A stretch of DNA of 64,000 nt from Cutaneotrichosporon cavernicola. Lineage: Eukaryota; Basidiomycota; Tremellomycetes; Trichosporonales; Trichosporonaceae. The translations under genes were made by a program, and so were the position numbers. Shown in pieces: positions 1 to 10,278 of this stretch. Under the pieces are notes generated by a model. The model had not been told where the DNA came from. It saw only the letters and a program-made list of their open reading frames with translations, and did no database searches. The stretch lies in the NCBI RefSeq assembly GCF_030864355.1, contig NC_083398.1, positions 62,001 to 126,000 of the forward strand. Direction: 5' to 3'. Within the stretch, counting starts at the first letter, position 1. Every line of letters begins with the position of its first letter.

Positions 1-1
1 C

Positions 2-238
2 CGCCTCGGCGATATCCTCCTCTTCGACACCAAGGGGACCTCGTCCCTCACTTTTGCCGGTCACGCTCTCTTCGCCGTCGATTTCGCCTCGGTACTAGTC
101 ACGTCTTTATCTCTGGTACTCGTCCCATACCAGGCCAAGCTGGGTGTGCTTATCGTCATGTTCGTCATTGCTGTTGGCGCAGGTCCTGGGGCAGCCATCA
201 TCCTCCCCTGGGCCTACCGCGAGCTCTGGACCAAGTAG
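2..238 (+). CDS. C-terminal fragment of a multi-pass membrane protein (5' end outside window)
   Basis: The open frame enters from the left edge and ends at TAG 236-238. It encodes about 78 residues, mostly hydrophobic: one stretch around residues 30-44 and a second from KLGVLIVMFVIAVGAGPGAA, ending in a short polar tail RELWTK. This looks like the last transmembrane segments of a transporter or other integral membrane protein, but I do not recognise the family. Positions 92-133 could be a 42-nt phase-0 intron (GTACTA...CCAG). It is also open in frame, so both readings are possible. The reading frame is clear; the identity is unknown. Confidence 0.55.
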   Translation, partial: RLGDILLFDTKGTSSLTFAGHALFAVDFASVLVTSLSLVLVPYQAKLGVLIVMFVIAVGAGPGAAIILPWAYRELWTK

Positions 239-274
239 TATGTCTAGACTTCTATGGATCCGCTATGAAAACAC

Positions 275-1182
275 TTAAAGACGGCTCCGCACGTCCTCTC
301 CCCGAAGGTTGCGCCTGATCTGGTCCAGATCAGCGGCACTGAAACCCAGCCCGTCCTGCGACGTTGCATAGCCCTCCCACCCGCCATACTTGTCCTCGAG
401 ACCCTCGAGGAAAGCAGTCCAGAACTGAGGCCGCAGTGAAGACAGGTTGTACAGTCCCGGGTCATCAGGACCGTTAAAGTGAGAGCCAACGCCTGCCATG
501 ATGACGCTAAGCAAGCGCTCACGTTGGGTCTCGATGCCAACGCGCGACAGCATGTAGTCGAGCTTGACGTCGTCTGGCGAAGTACCCGCCAGCGCTTGGA
601 GCAAGCCGGAGAGCACGCCAGTCCGATCGCGTCCGGCTGGAGTCAGTGGCGATCTGTACACTACTCACCTGTGCAATGGATGAGGATCGGGACATCAGGT
701 CGGTCGCGGATATGCTCAAGCACATTACGGAACGTCTCGCGGTACCCAGCCGCAATGACCATGTACTGGTGTTTCCACCCGACGGTGCCGTCGCCAATTG
801 TGAACAAGTCAGGGCGGGGCGCACCGTACGCCGAGCTCGGTTGGCGCCAGAAGTTCTCGACGCCTACGGCGTCCGGATCGGGACTGGCTTCGCGCTCCTT
901 CTCCCGACGCAAATCATACACCTTGCGCACGTTCTTGGACAGCCATTCGATGCTCTCGGCAGTATCCTTGGGTGTCTCGCCAGCCAGCGTCGCGGAACGG
1001 TACACGAGCCCAGGACGCACACGGGAGCCAGGCGCACCGCCGAGGTCACGGAGGTTCAGGATCCGCGGCGCGCCAGTGACGAACGGCGGCGCCGTAACCG
1101 CCTTGGCCATGAGCTCAGCCGCGATGGGCTCTCGGATGTCCGTGAGGGTGAGGTCGACTAGTTGTTCACGAGTGAGGGGCAT
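275..1182 (-). CDS. Protein-tyrosine phosphatase-like protein (Tyr_phosphatase3 / atypical DSP family)
   Basis: Two exons, 669..1182 and 275..636, give 291 residues. The active-site loop is split by the intron. Exon 1 ends in ILIHCT plus one base of the next codon, and exon 2 resumes to give HCTAGRDRTG, the CX5R P-loop of cysteine phosphatases, with the catalytic Cys inside it. The N-terminal half carries NLRDLGG and RPGLVYRSATL, typical of the bacterial/fungal tyrosine/serine phosphatase family (PF13350 type). The intron (637..668) is only 32 nt but restores the catalytic motif exactly. The open frame extends upstream to 1263, but the Met at 1182 (MPLTREQLVDL) has the better context, so I start there. 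The substrate cannot be read from sequence. Confidence 0.85.
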
Positions 1183-1656
1183 GGTGACTGTGATTGAGAG
1201 GAGTGAGAATGGAAAGTTGGACCGTGTCTGTTCTCTTCTTTTGACTTGGATTCGGTTACTCATCGGATCATCGGCTATGGCCGACCCGGGTTAAACGTGC
1301 TCTCTCTGAATCCTTTTCATCCCCGCATTCATCAACCTCCAACCTCTGCCGCAGTCGTCGCGAGCGCATGTTGATGACAAGCAAGATGGAAGCTATAGGG
1401 AACGTGAGCGAGTGCAAGATGCAAGATGCCCACGTTCCAAACCGAGACTTGGCAGCTTCTCGCACAGGTGTCTGACGGCATCCATTTTCGGAGGAATGAG
1501 GCGTTCTTGATCTTGATATCAACGTCCTCGCCGCAACGTTTCATTCATCCCATTTTCTGCCTCATAGAGAGATGCAGTTGAAACAACTACCCTGAAGAAA
1601 CTACAATTAATCAGTTTGCTATTCTTTTCTACTATCAAACATCTCAACTCCCTACA
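1183..1656. other. Intergenic region between phosphatase and carboxylesterase genes
   Basis: This holds the 5' region of the phosphatase gene and the 3' region of the carboxylesterase gene, both on the - strand. I see only short shadow frames and no recognisable element. Confidence 0.5.
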
Positions 1657-3505
1657 CTAGATGTGCAAGGTATCAATGTTGTCGGAAAGGATCTTTTCCG
1701 AGTCGGTGCGGAAGTCGTCGACCATGGGCTGGAAGTGGTAGGCATAGAACTGGATGAGCTTCTTAGTCCCCTTCTCCCACTGTGGCCAGTTGTCAATGAC
1801 GCGCGAGAGACTGTTGGTGCCACCCGAGTAGTTGTTGGGGTCAAGGTCTAGGCGTTAGCACCACATACTATTTTGCTCTCACTGTAGACAAAGTTGCTGT
1901 AGTAGGCCTGGATATCGCGCGAGGCCTTGTTGGGAAGGATGCCATAGAAGACCTGAAGAAGGTCCGAGGCGTGGAATGTGCCAAGGATAGGAGTACCGTA
2001 GCCGTAGCTGGCAATGTATGACCACACAGGGACTTTAGGGTTGACAGTCTTGGCAATGTCGATGAAAACGCGGCGGGTGATAGTGAAGACGATGTCGCCA
2101 AGGAGGGCAGCCAGGCGCTTGAAGCCCCTGTATAGTTCGTTAAAGGGCCCAGTGCGGAAGGGCGAGCCCTCCAAGATCGAGTCGGGGTAGGTTTCGACAA
2201 GAGCAGTGAGGACTTGTTCACTGGCGCCATGGAAGAAGAGGTCCTTGAGGTACTTGACAATCGCCGCCGTGCTCCCAGTGGTGTTGGCCTGGAAGAGGGA
2301 GAAGAGAGTACCCTCGTCCTCCTGGTCACCCACGATAATGGGAATGGCGGCATACCTGCCTTTCTGGGCAAGTGTGTGAGAGCTCTCGGGCAAGAAGTCA
2401 CCATCAGGACGGGGTAGGTAGGAGACGGCGACCGAGGTCCACGACAGCATTGCCGGGACCGAGTTTGCGGCATCAGTGAACTTGTCGAGAGGGAGTTGAC
2501 GGAGGCAGTTGAGCGAGTCCGGGCCAGTGCATCCGGCTTTTTCGACAATTGTATCGTAGATTGCCTGGCCCTTGGGGCAGTCGATGGGGTCGGTGGGCAA
2601 AACCGAGCCCGAGTTCATGATGCCGCCACGGAACAGAGGTTTGCCTTTATATGTAATGTTTCCGCCGTACGCAGCCATCTGGTTGAACACACTGATGGAA
2701 CCAGCCGACTCGCCCCAGATCGTGACCTTTGACGGGTCACCGCCAAACGCAGCAATGTTGTCGGCAACCCACTCGAGACCCATGCGTTGGTCGCGGAGCC
2801 CAAGGTTCCCAGCACCGTCCGCGAGAATCTCCTTGCCGGGCAAAAATCCCCATGCCCCAACACGGTAGTTGACCGCCACAAATACATACGGCTTGCCGTT
2901 GAGAACAGCGCTTGTGACCAGCGGCCCACCGTAATACATCGAGTTCCAGCCGAGCTAATGTCAGCGGAACCCTTGTTTAAATGTGGACGACTCACCTCAA
3001 ACCCTCCGCCGTACATCCAGAAAAGGACGGGAAGGTTATCGCCAGCCTTGGTTCCCTTTGGGCGAATAACATTGAGGTTGAGACAGTCTTCCGAGATCTT
3101 GAGGGCTTTCTGGAAGAAAGGAGTGCGTGAGACGGCAGTCAGAATTTGAGCCGGGATGTCCGAGGCGTCAGAATCCGCGATGAACTGGGGACACGCAGGG
3201 GCTGGCGTGGTTGCATCAAACAAGTTGAGAGAAGTGGAAAGGCGCTGGGGAGGGCGGAGACGAAGGTTGCCGACGGGAGCAGCGGCATACGGGATCCCGT
3301 TGAAGTCTTCCGTCGTGAGGCCCTTGACACCAACGATGGTGCCGGCCGGCGCAGCAACGGCTTTGGGTCAACGTGTCCCATGAGCTTGCTTACTGATTGT
3401 GATGGCTCGGTCGTCGAGTTCGCTATGGCTATTGACGACCGGGGCGGGCGCCGCCAGGACGCCGAGAATGGAAACGAGTGTGGCGAGGGTTGTGAACACC
3501 TTCAT
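1657..3505 (-). CDS. Secreted type-B carboxylesterase/lipase
   Basis: Four exons (3394..3505, 2996..3360, 1883..2954, 1657..1847) give 579 residues, the usual length for this alpha/beta-hydrolase family. An N-terminal signal peptide (MKVFTTLATLVSILGVLAAP) indicates secretion. Family landmarks appear in order: FNGIPYAAAPVGNLRL, EDCLNLNVIRP, the oxyanion segment MYGGGF, the nucleophile elbow GESAGSIS with catalytic Ser, and HASDLLQVF carrying the likely catalytic His. The introns are 33, 41 and 35 nt. The last one (1848..1882) matters: without it the frame stops early, with it the typical C-terminal segment NLDPNNYSGGTNS...NWPQW is joined. It probably hydrolyses ester or lipid substrates outside the cell; specificity is not inferable. 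Confidence 0.92.
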
Positions 3506-4962
3506 TATTGTGGATTCGTTGGTTGACAGCTGGGGATCCCATGCCCGACAAGTCGTTTAAGTAAGACCAGCGATTGGCCTCTATCCATGTGATATCGGCG
3601 ACCGGGCAATGCGACAACACGGGAACCTTGGAACTAGTTGGATCCGAGTGCTGAAACAGGAGCCCTCAGTAGGATTCAGACAGCCGCGAGCTGCTCAGGG
3701 ACGTGTGGGCGGGTACCGTACGCGTCCGTACCTGTATTGCATAGTTTGCTGTCCGAAACATAACCCAGATCCAAGCGGTTAACGCATGCCATGTCTTGGG
3801 GGCGGCATCTTCCGCCTTCCTGAGTACGCATGCCACCACGTGCTTTCAGACCGAGTGCATCATCATGGGGAATGGTCTACTCGAGTGTGGGGCAACTAGC
3901 TTCAGGGCTTTCCAGCGCGTTGACGCGTCGTGCCACATAATTGGCCGATCGTATGGTCCTTCTCGCGTAAAGAATTACTAGCTTAGTGGTACCTAACTAG
4001 CTCCAGTCTGTACACTCGTTGGTTCTACACTCAGCCCTGGCTCACCCACGCAATCACCTTCGGAATGCCAAGGAATGCTGCAACTTGTCTAGGCAACTTC
4101 CTTCTCTCATCAGTACGACGACGCGCGCCATGGCGTCGAACCCCGGCCATGTGACCTCGATGAACAATTAGTTTCACACACTAGTCGGGAGAGCTCAGGC
4201 TTTGCAGAAGCAACAAGCAACAAGCAAGGTCTTGCAAGACCGTGTTCTGGTCGGTCTATTTCGAGGGGTACTCGCAGCCCAACCATGTCCATCCCCACCA
4301 TCCCCAGCTCAAACACCAAGCACTTGTTTGCATCCCCAGCTCAAACACCAAGCACCTGTTCGCAACTTCCTCGCTCAGAGCCGACACATTCGCCGTCTCG
4401 CTGTCGGCTGTCTCATCACTGCGCGGTGCAGGGCCAGCTACATACAAGGTGGCCCAGCTGACTCCCAGATCTTCAAGACACAGGCTCAGAGGTACCGCTT
4501 GCCTCTTTACCTAGACTCACCCCTGTCCACTGCAGTGGCCATCTAACCGGATCCACTGAGTGGTCGGACCATTACACCTCTCACATCTCTGCGTCAAATG
4601 AGCACAAACGGGCTGGCAGGGCTGGTACGGCACATGGTTGGTCGTACGTCTCGGGAATGGTAGGAAGGCTCGCCAACGCCGTACGGACACCATACGGAGG
4701 TAACATACCAACCTCCGCGCAACAGACTTGACGGAACAGCGTCATGGGAAACCGCATGTCCTACAATAGCCACTGCACGCACAAGTGGTGCACGACACTG
4801 ACTTAGAGTTCACCATGTCATGATCAGATGACGGCTTGCGAAGGCATGTTCATCATCCGCTCAAACTAGTGCCTCCCTACTCTACTTTCGCCCAGGTCAG
4901 TGGAGCGCTATCTCAACATTTACGCCGTCCCACCTCTCCCATGACAATTTCCCCATCTCATC
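3506..4962. other. Intergenic region with a 32-bp tandem duplication
   Basis: About 1.45 kb between divergent genes. Short frames show no family signature. The one structured element is a direct duplication near 4300-4363, listed separately. Confidence 0.5.
4300..4363. repeat. Two-copy tandem duplication, period 32 bp
   Basis: The 24-bp core ATCCCCAGCTCAAACACC... ending in AAGCAC occurs at 4300 and again at 4332, followed by similar tails (TTGTTTGC and CTGTTCGC). The cores are identical. Confidence 0.85.
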
Positions 4963-5543
4963 ATGTATCTCCCTCAATGGGTCGCCGGCACTCTCGCCAT
5001 CCTCTCTGGCTCGTCTAAGGTGGCGACCTGGCCCACCGAGGAACCAGTTTACTTCATTTCCAAAGACGGCAGCGACCGCCGCTACCTGACCGTTCCCAGC
5101 GAGGAGGGCGCCATACCCACCCTGTGAGTCGCTCCTAGATATTTCTAACCACAGTAACAAGCTCAAGGGCAAGACGCCGCCCGACGATGGCGTATGGGTC
5201 CTCGAGACGGTCTTCATGCTTCCTGTTCACTGGGTGAGGCACGCTGATAGTGATCTCTGCCTGACTGCCGAGTACGGTGAGTCTCTCTGCATTCAAACGT
5301 TGACACAAAGACGAGGACAAGGTCCTCACCGAGGGAGTGTTCCTCGGCGAGTGTGGACGTCTCGACGAGGAAGGCAACGGAGCCGCTTGGATGGCCCAGA
5401 CTGAAAATGGCGTCACGCAGCTGTTCCTCGCGGACCATTTCCAGTACCGTCTTGCTCACAATGGCGATGCCGTGGGAGTCGTCCCCGAGGGCACCGAGGG
5501 ATGGAGCTTTGACTGGGACATGCCTGATATCCCGACGGATTAG
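4963..5543 (+). CDS. Small orphan protein, three exons
   Basis: Exons 4963..5123, 5155..5276 and 5311..5543 give 171 residues. The introns are 31 nt (GTGAGT...CCACAG) and 34 nt (GTGAGT...CAAAG), and both keep the frame. The protein begins MYLPQWVAGTLAILSGSSKV, which is weakly hydrophobic and might be a signal or anchor. It continues with acidic and aromatic-rich sequence (EEPVYFISKDGSDRRYLTVPS, GVWVLETVF, FLADHFQYRLAHN) and ends WSFDWDMPDIPTD. The alternating short hydrophobic strands resemble an all-beta fold, but I recognise no family. An ATG at 4941 is out of frame. Coding status is supported by splice agreement and codon character only. Confidence 0.6.
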
Positions 5544-7292
5544 TGGCTGCATTTCTTGCAGAATGAAGTGCTGTATTGCAAAGGAATGTGAATGTCTTCT
5601 CTCCGTGACGGAAGCAGGCCCCGAGGTGGAGAATGCCTTGCGCATGCAGCATGGAGCGTCCACGGGCAACGGTGGAGATAACCTTATTCCAGGCATTCTA
5701 ACTGCATCAACCCCTTTCGGCGGAGATCAGACCATAATGACTCAAAGTTGGGCAGCTCTGTGCCATACCGAGTTCCAAGTTTGAGCTTGAAGTTGGGGCA
5801 CTAGCACCGAGTACCCCACTTAACACTTCAGTGGAGTGGGTTCGGAAGCCTAAAGCCCGAAGCTTGCATAGATTCTGCTACGCTCCACCTCGATATCGAT
5901 CGTCATCTTCGGTCGGCGCCGCCATGGCTATGCGACCTGTCGGCATCCCAATTGTTTTGGTAAGATACTCCAACCACGTCTCGAGCCGAACTCAAGATCG
6001 CACTCCAGTCCTTGTGCGTTCTCCACAACACGCCGTTCAGTGTCGGCAATACCGCAATGCCGCACGGCCCTTGAGCTGCTGTTTCGCGCCTTGGACGCTG
6101 TCCCCACAGCGGTGAGATCCTTTCGCTGTACGAGGTGGATCTCCGGCTGTTTGTGTAAATGGTATGCAGGTTGTGATTGACGCTCTATGCAGGTATTGGA
6201 ATCTGGGAACACCGCATCGTCACGCACGGTTCGGATGCCCACCAGAAAACACGTCAAGATGTGTTAAAACCCCGATGGCCCAACCAAACAAACAAATCGG
6301 CTGAAAAGCCACCGTTCTACCCCGGTCCTATGGCAGACATGCCCATAAATTGCGGCCCTGTCCTATGGCAAACATGCCTATAAATTGCGGGCCTCCGCCT
6401 CCGGACCCTCCCCACTCCAGCCTTCAGCATCAACTGCAGAATCGGCCGCCTTCAATTGTGTCCCAAAGGCAATGTGGTTGGTCAAACCTTCACTCCCATC
6501 CAGATCTCTGCAGAGGATAGCCCAGACCTACCCGCCATTGGATCCCTATTCCGAGCTGCTTGGGTCGATGCGTAGGAAAGGGGTTACCCCAAAGGCGGGA
6601 CGCGTTTAATCAGGGTAGAGGTGCCTTGAGTCCCGGTATGTGAAGACCTTGGCGTCATCTATATTTTACCAGAACTGCCGTGCTTATGTTCTGTTGATTC
6701 CAGTCTGGCTTTTCGAGCAGTCTCATGGTTATCGGCTTGGCCTCACACGCTTGAGAAGGAACGCCTCCATGAGCGCGTGGCGTATGGCGTTCTCGGCGTC
6801 CTGCGACCAACCGTGCACGCAAGCCACATCCCGGCAATTCCGGCAGGCGCGACGCGCCAGTACTCGTTGCCGAACAATGGAGATCAAGCAATCACGTTGC
6901 CCACGCCAGAGTCACACTGCGATATCGGCCGTCTTGCTCGGTTCCCACTCGGAAGTGGCGTCGCACCTATCTGGAAGTTTGGCGCGTTCGGCTGCGGCGC
7001 CATGATCCCAACCTATGCGCTCGGGGCAGCATGTTTGTGGAAACGAGGAGGCAATACCGCCACCAATCCATCCGCGATGTTTTGACGACGTACAGTCAAC
7101 ACCCTTGTTTCGCGGACTCCGCTTTCAGTGTGTCCACTCCCCATCAGTGCGCACAAGAGCCCAAGCGTGTCACTTCTTGCCAGTCACACCACAGTGCCTC
7201 CGTAGAGGAGCCCAAGCCCTACCCCAAACGCTACTTAAGCTGTTTACTGACCGACTCACCTGCAGCGGCCCTTCCAAGACTCTCTCTCCATT
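5544..7292. other. Long intergenic region upstream of the glucanase gene
   Basis: About 1.75 kb. No gene is supported. It contains an imperfect tandem duplication at 6325-6391 and, at its 3' end, the promoter and leader of the GH128 gene. Confidence 0.5.
6325..6391. repeat. Two-copy tandem duplication, period 35 bp
   Basis: Copy 1 begins GTCCTATGGCAGACATGCCC at 6325; copy 2 begins GTCCTATGGCAAACATGCCT at 6360. Both continue ATAAATTGCGG. The copies differ at a few positions, so the duplication is not brand new. Confidence 0.8.
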
Positions 7293-8663
7293 ATGTTCTT
7301 CAACATCGCCCAGGTCGTGCTGTCGGCGACCGTCGCGACAGCCGCATGCGTCCCGACAAACCCTCCGCCGACAAACCCCCCGCCAACATCCGGATCGGTT
7401 CGCCTACACCCAAACGGCAACACCAACTGGTGTCTCGAGGTGCAGGGCAACAAGCGTGCGGACGGCACCCCGGTTCAGCTCGCCCAGTGTTCGACGAGCG
7501 CGGCTCAGGCGTGGACCATCCAGAAGGGGAGCACGGTAGTCAAATTGGCTGGTTCCAACTTTTGCCTTGACGCTGGGTCCAGTACGTCTTACATCTTACT
7601 GTTTCTCATTGCTAACAGTTCAGCACCAGGGAACGGTGTTAAGAGCAAGATCTGGACGTGTTACACTGGTCTTGCGGCTCAAAAATGGTGGTACACGGAC
7701 GACAACCGGGTCGCGCTCGAGGGCAAGGGCCAGTGCGTCGACCTGCCCAGCGGTGGACTTTACGCCGGCAACGTTGTCCAAACCTGGCAGTGCTCGAACG
7801 GGAACAACAACCAGGTGTGGACAACCTCCTCTGCACCTGCTGCACGTCGCGACTTGGATGAGCGCATGATCTGCCCCGTGAGCAAACCAGTTCGGCGTCG
7901 CTGATGTCAGGGCACGTCCCTCACCCCTGGTGGCCGTAAGGCTGGTCTTGCGGGAGGCGACGCTTTCGACCAGCTCAAGAACTACGTCGGCTGGTGGTAC
8001 GACTGGACCGGCAAACCGTCAGGCCACACAGGCGCTCCTGTCGCCATCCCTATGCTTTGGGGTAATGGCCACCGCGGTTCTGTGCAGAACGACGCCGCCC
8101 GCTTCCAACAGTTCATCAGCACCTGGTCGGCCAGTAACCCACCCACCTATGTGCTCGGCTTCAACGAGCCCGACTGCACGAGCGGTGAGAGCGCTTCCAT
8201 GAGCGTTGCAGAGACTGTCTCGGCGTGGGAAAAGTACCTTGCGCCGCTGGGGCGCGCGGGTTCGCTCCTCGTCTCGCCTGCAATGTGCGCGCAACTGGAC
8301 GAGTCATTCCTCACGCCGTTCACGCAACAGATCTCGACGCCGTATGACGTTGTCGCCGTCCACATCTACAAGCCCGACATTGGCCAGCTCAAGGCAGTAC
8401 TTGACTATTTCTGGACAAAGTACAACAAGCCGATGTGGGTCACTGAGTTTGGCTGCGTGTACGACCAGAATGGCTTCAACGGATGCTGGGACCAGGGCCA
8501 GGCTGTACAGTTCATGAAGGATGCGGTTGCGACCTTCCAGAACGACAACCGTGTGTACGCGTACGCTCCCAGCAACGTCGGCAACGCTTGGGTTGTTACC
8601 TCAGGCAACCAGCTCACAGAGGTCGGCAAGGCGTACCTCAATGCCGTCAAGCAGTACGCGTAG
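7293..8663 (+). CDS. Secreted ricin-B lectin domain fused to GH128 (Asl1-type) beta-1,3-glucanase
   Basis: Exons 7293..7581, 7624..7877 and 7911..8663 give 431 residues. A signal peptide (MFFNIAQVVLSATVATAA) is followed by a Pro/Asn linker (PTNPPPTNPPPT). A beta-trefoil lectin domain follows, with QxW-type repeats (QAW, QKW, QVW) and paired cysteines at about residues 35-195. The C-terminal two-thirds is the glycosyl hydrolase catalytic core family seen in yeast Asl1 (GH128): GWWYDWTGKP, FNEPD with the acid/base Glu, and WVTEFGC with the nucleophile Glu. The 42-nt intron carries a CTAAC branch site. The protein probably binds and cuts beta-1,3-glucan in the fungal wall or in prey/substrate walls; the role is inferred from family. 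Confidence 0.9.
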
Positions 8664-8873
8664 ATTGTCAGTTGTAGCCCTGTAGATCCAGCAATGGAGA
8701 AGTGTGTTGAGTGATGACGTGCTGGCCGCGCCCACTCTGCTCCTGTCCCAATGTGGCCATGTTAAAGGTCATGTACGAGTGCATACAACGATACTAAGCG
8801 TCAGCGCCGCTCGTCGCCATCGTCACACCAAACAAGCAAACTCACAAGCAAACTCCTCACAGGCGTAATTTCG

Positions 8874-9545
8874 TTACAGACGTTGGACATAGTTGCGAGG
8901 GAACAGGCCAGACTGTGGCAGGGGCATCGTGCGGCCCCTGGGAATCGTCCGCCCACGGAGCCACTCGTCATTGACTTCTTCGTCGATGATGACAGTGTCA
9001 CCCTCCTTGAACGCGAGGTCGTCGTCATCCCCGCCCTGTCCGTATTCCCATAGCGCGGTGGCATGAATCTCAGCTGGTGCAGCTGGGGGCGCAGGTGGCG
9101 CGCGGGCGGCACCACGAGTTGGAGGCGCCGTGGGAACAGCGTATCCGGTGTCGGGAGCGCTGCCGTCAAGGGCGGCGGTAGCTTTCCGCGCAGCCTCGGG
9201 CGTGATCTGGCCAACGCTCTCGAGGAGGCTGATGGAGCCGAGGACGTGCGCGAGGAGCTGCGGGCCAAATGTCTCCAGATTCATCTCACTCACGGCACGG
9301 GCCGGAGCAGCCGGGCGTGCAGGGTATCCAGCGCGAGGCGGTGGGGCAGCCGTGGACTTGCCAGCCCAGGTGTTGGTCGTTCGCCGCGGTGCGGGGGCGG
9401 GAGGTGGGCCTGTCTCCTCCTCACCTGGCTTTGCACTCAGGTCGGTAGGGAGCGGTTCCTTCTTGTATGAGTTGACTAAGTTTGAGCTGCTCTTGTAGAC
9501 ATTGTCGACGACCTTGGAAGGGATGGGAATGACGAAGCCGACCAT
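8874..9545 (-). CDS. SH3-domain protein with Pro-rich linker
   Basis: A single exon of 223 residues. The C-terminal about 60 residues form an SH3 domain: ALWEY, then an acidic DDDDLAFKEGD loop, DEWLRGR, and the closing GLFPRNYV motif. The middle is disordered and rich in Pro/Ala (PPPAPAPRR, APPAPPAAPAE). The N-terminal about 30 residues start MVGFVIPIPSKVVDNVYK. The arrangement resembles small fungal actin/endocytosis adaptors of the Lsb/Pin3 type, but overall similarity is limited to the SH3 part, so I give no symbol. It probably binds PxxP ligands in the cytoplasm. Confidence 0.85.
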   Translation of the reverse strand: MVGFVIPIPSKVVDNVYKSSSNLVNSYKKEPLPTDLSAKPGEEETGPPPAPAPRRTTNTWAGKSTAAPPPRAGYPARPAAPARAVSEMNLETFGPQLLAHVLGSISLLESVGQITPEAARKATAALDGSAPDTGYAVPTAPPTRGAARAPPAPPAAPAEIHATALWEYGQGGDDDDLAFKEGDTVIIDEEVNDEWLRGRTIPRGRTMPLPQSGLFPRNYVQRL

Positions 9546-10278
9546 TGTGAGTGTATGGAAGAGATGGATGAGATCAGAGTAAATGTCAGCGATGGGGGAA
9601 GTCGTCTGCGGACTGCATCATGGGGTTATAGCTCGATTGGTTGCTGCCAAGCACTTTGTGGTACTGTACCTTGATATCTCGATGTCGCTTGGTGGACCCG
9701 ATGACTCTTCGTGATTTCAATGCCCACATTCCATTCGCCCCCTAAGTCTTGGCCTGGTACGGACATAAGGAACCAAACACATTCGGGGTGCGCCCAGATC
9801 CGTTATGTGGGCAGATGGCAGTAAGTGTGGATCTGGGCGTGCATGAGAGAGATAGCGCATGGGGCGGAGCAGGAATATCGGGGCAGTAGAAGCTGCCATT
9901 CACGGGAAGCTGGGAGCGCTTTCCACATGGCCATCTGATTGTTCCTTCGACCTGCTTGATCTCGCACAGCCCTGGCAGAGCTTGGGCCTGGGGTACACCG
10001 GGTAAACCAGAAAATGGGCACATCACACCTGGCACTCCAAGCCTGCAGCTTCCATCCAAGCCATGAAGGATGACAGTGGTAGCTGGGCGCTTCAATACTT
10101 TGGCAATCGGCGTGTTTGAGTCTGCATCCACCCCTGCTCTCCGATTCTGACTCTTTCTGCTTGTACGTGCGTTACCAGGACCCTAGTACATGTGCATACT
10201 CCTCCATGAACAACTGTGTCCTGCACTCTCCTTACCAGCGTACACCTCCAGAATCTGCCACTGCCGCCTCTCAATCCC
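9546..10278. other. Intergenic region between SH3 gene and MFS permease gene
   Basis: 733 bases, downstream of the permease gene and upstream of the SH3 gene, both on the - strand. No gene or repeat is supported. Confidence 0.5.

Noticed and set aside
479..1294. 271-codon + strand open frame
   Set aside because: Antisense to the phosphatase gene, whose catalytic motif is convincing on the - strand.
1848..1868. 21-nt intron near the end of the esterase gene
   Set aside because: A 35-nt intron (1848..1882) using GTGAGA as donor gives a better family match (FVYNLDPNNYSGG), so the shorter choice is unnecessary.
4300..4363. Possible CRISPR-like array from the 24-bp repeat
   Set aside because: Only two copies in a eukaryotic intergenic region; a simple tandem duplication explains it.
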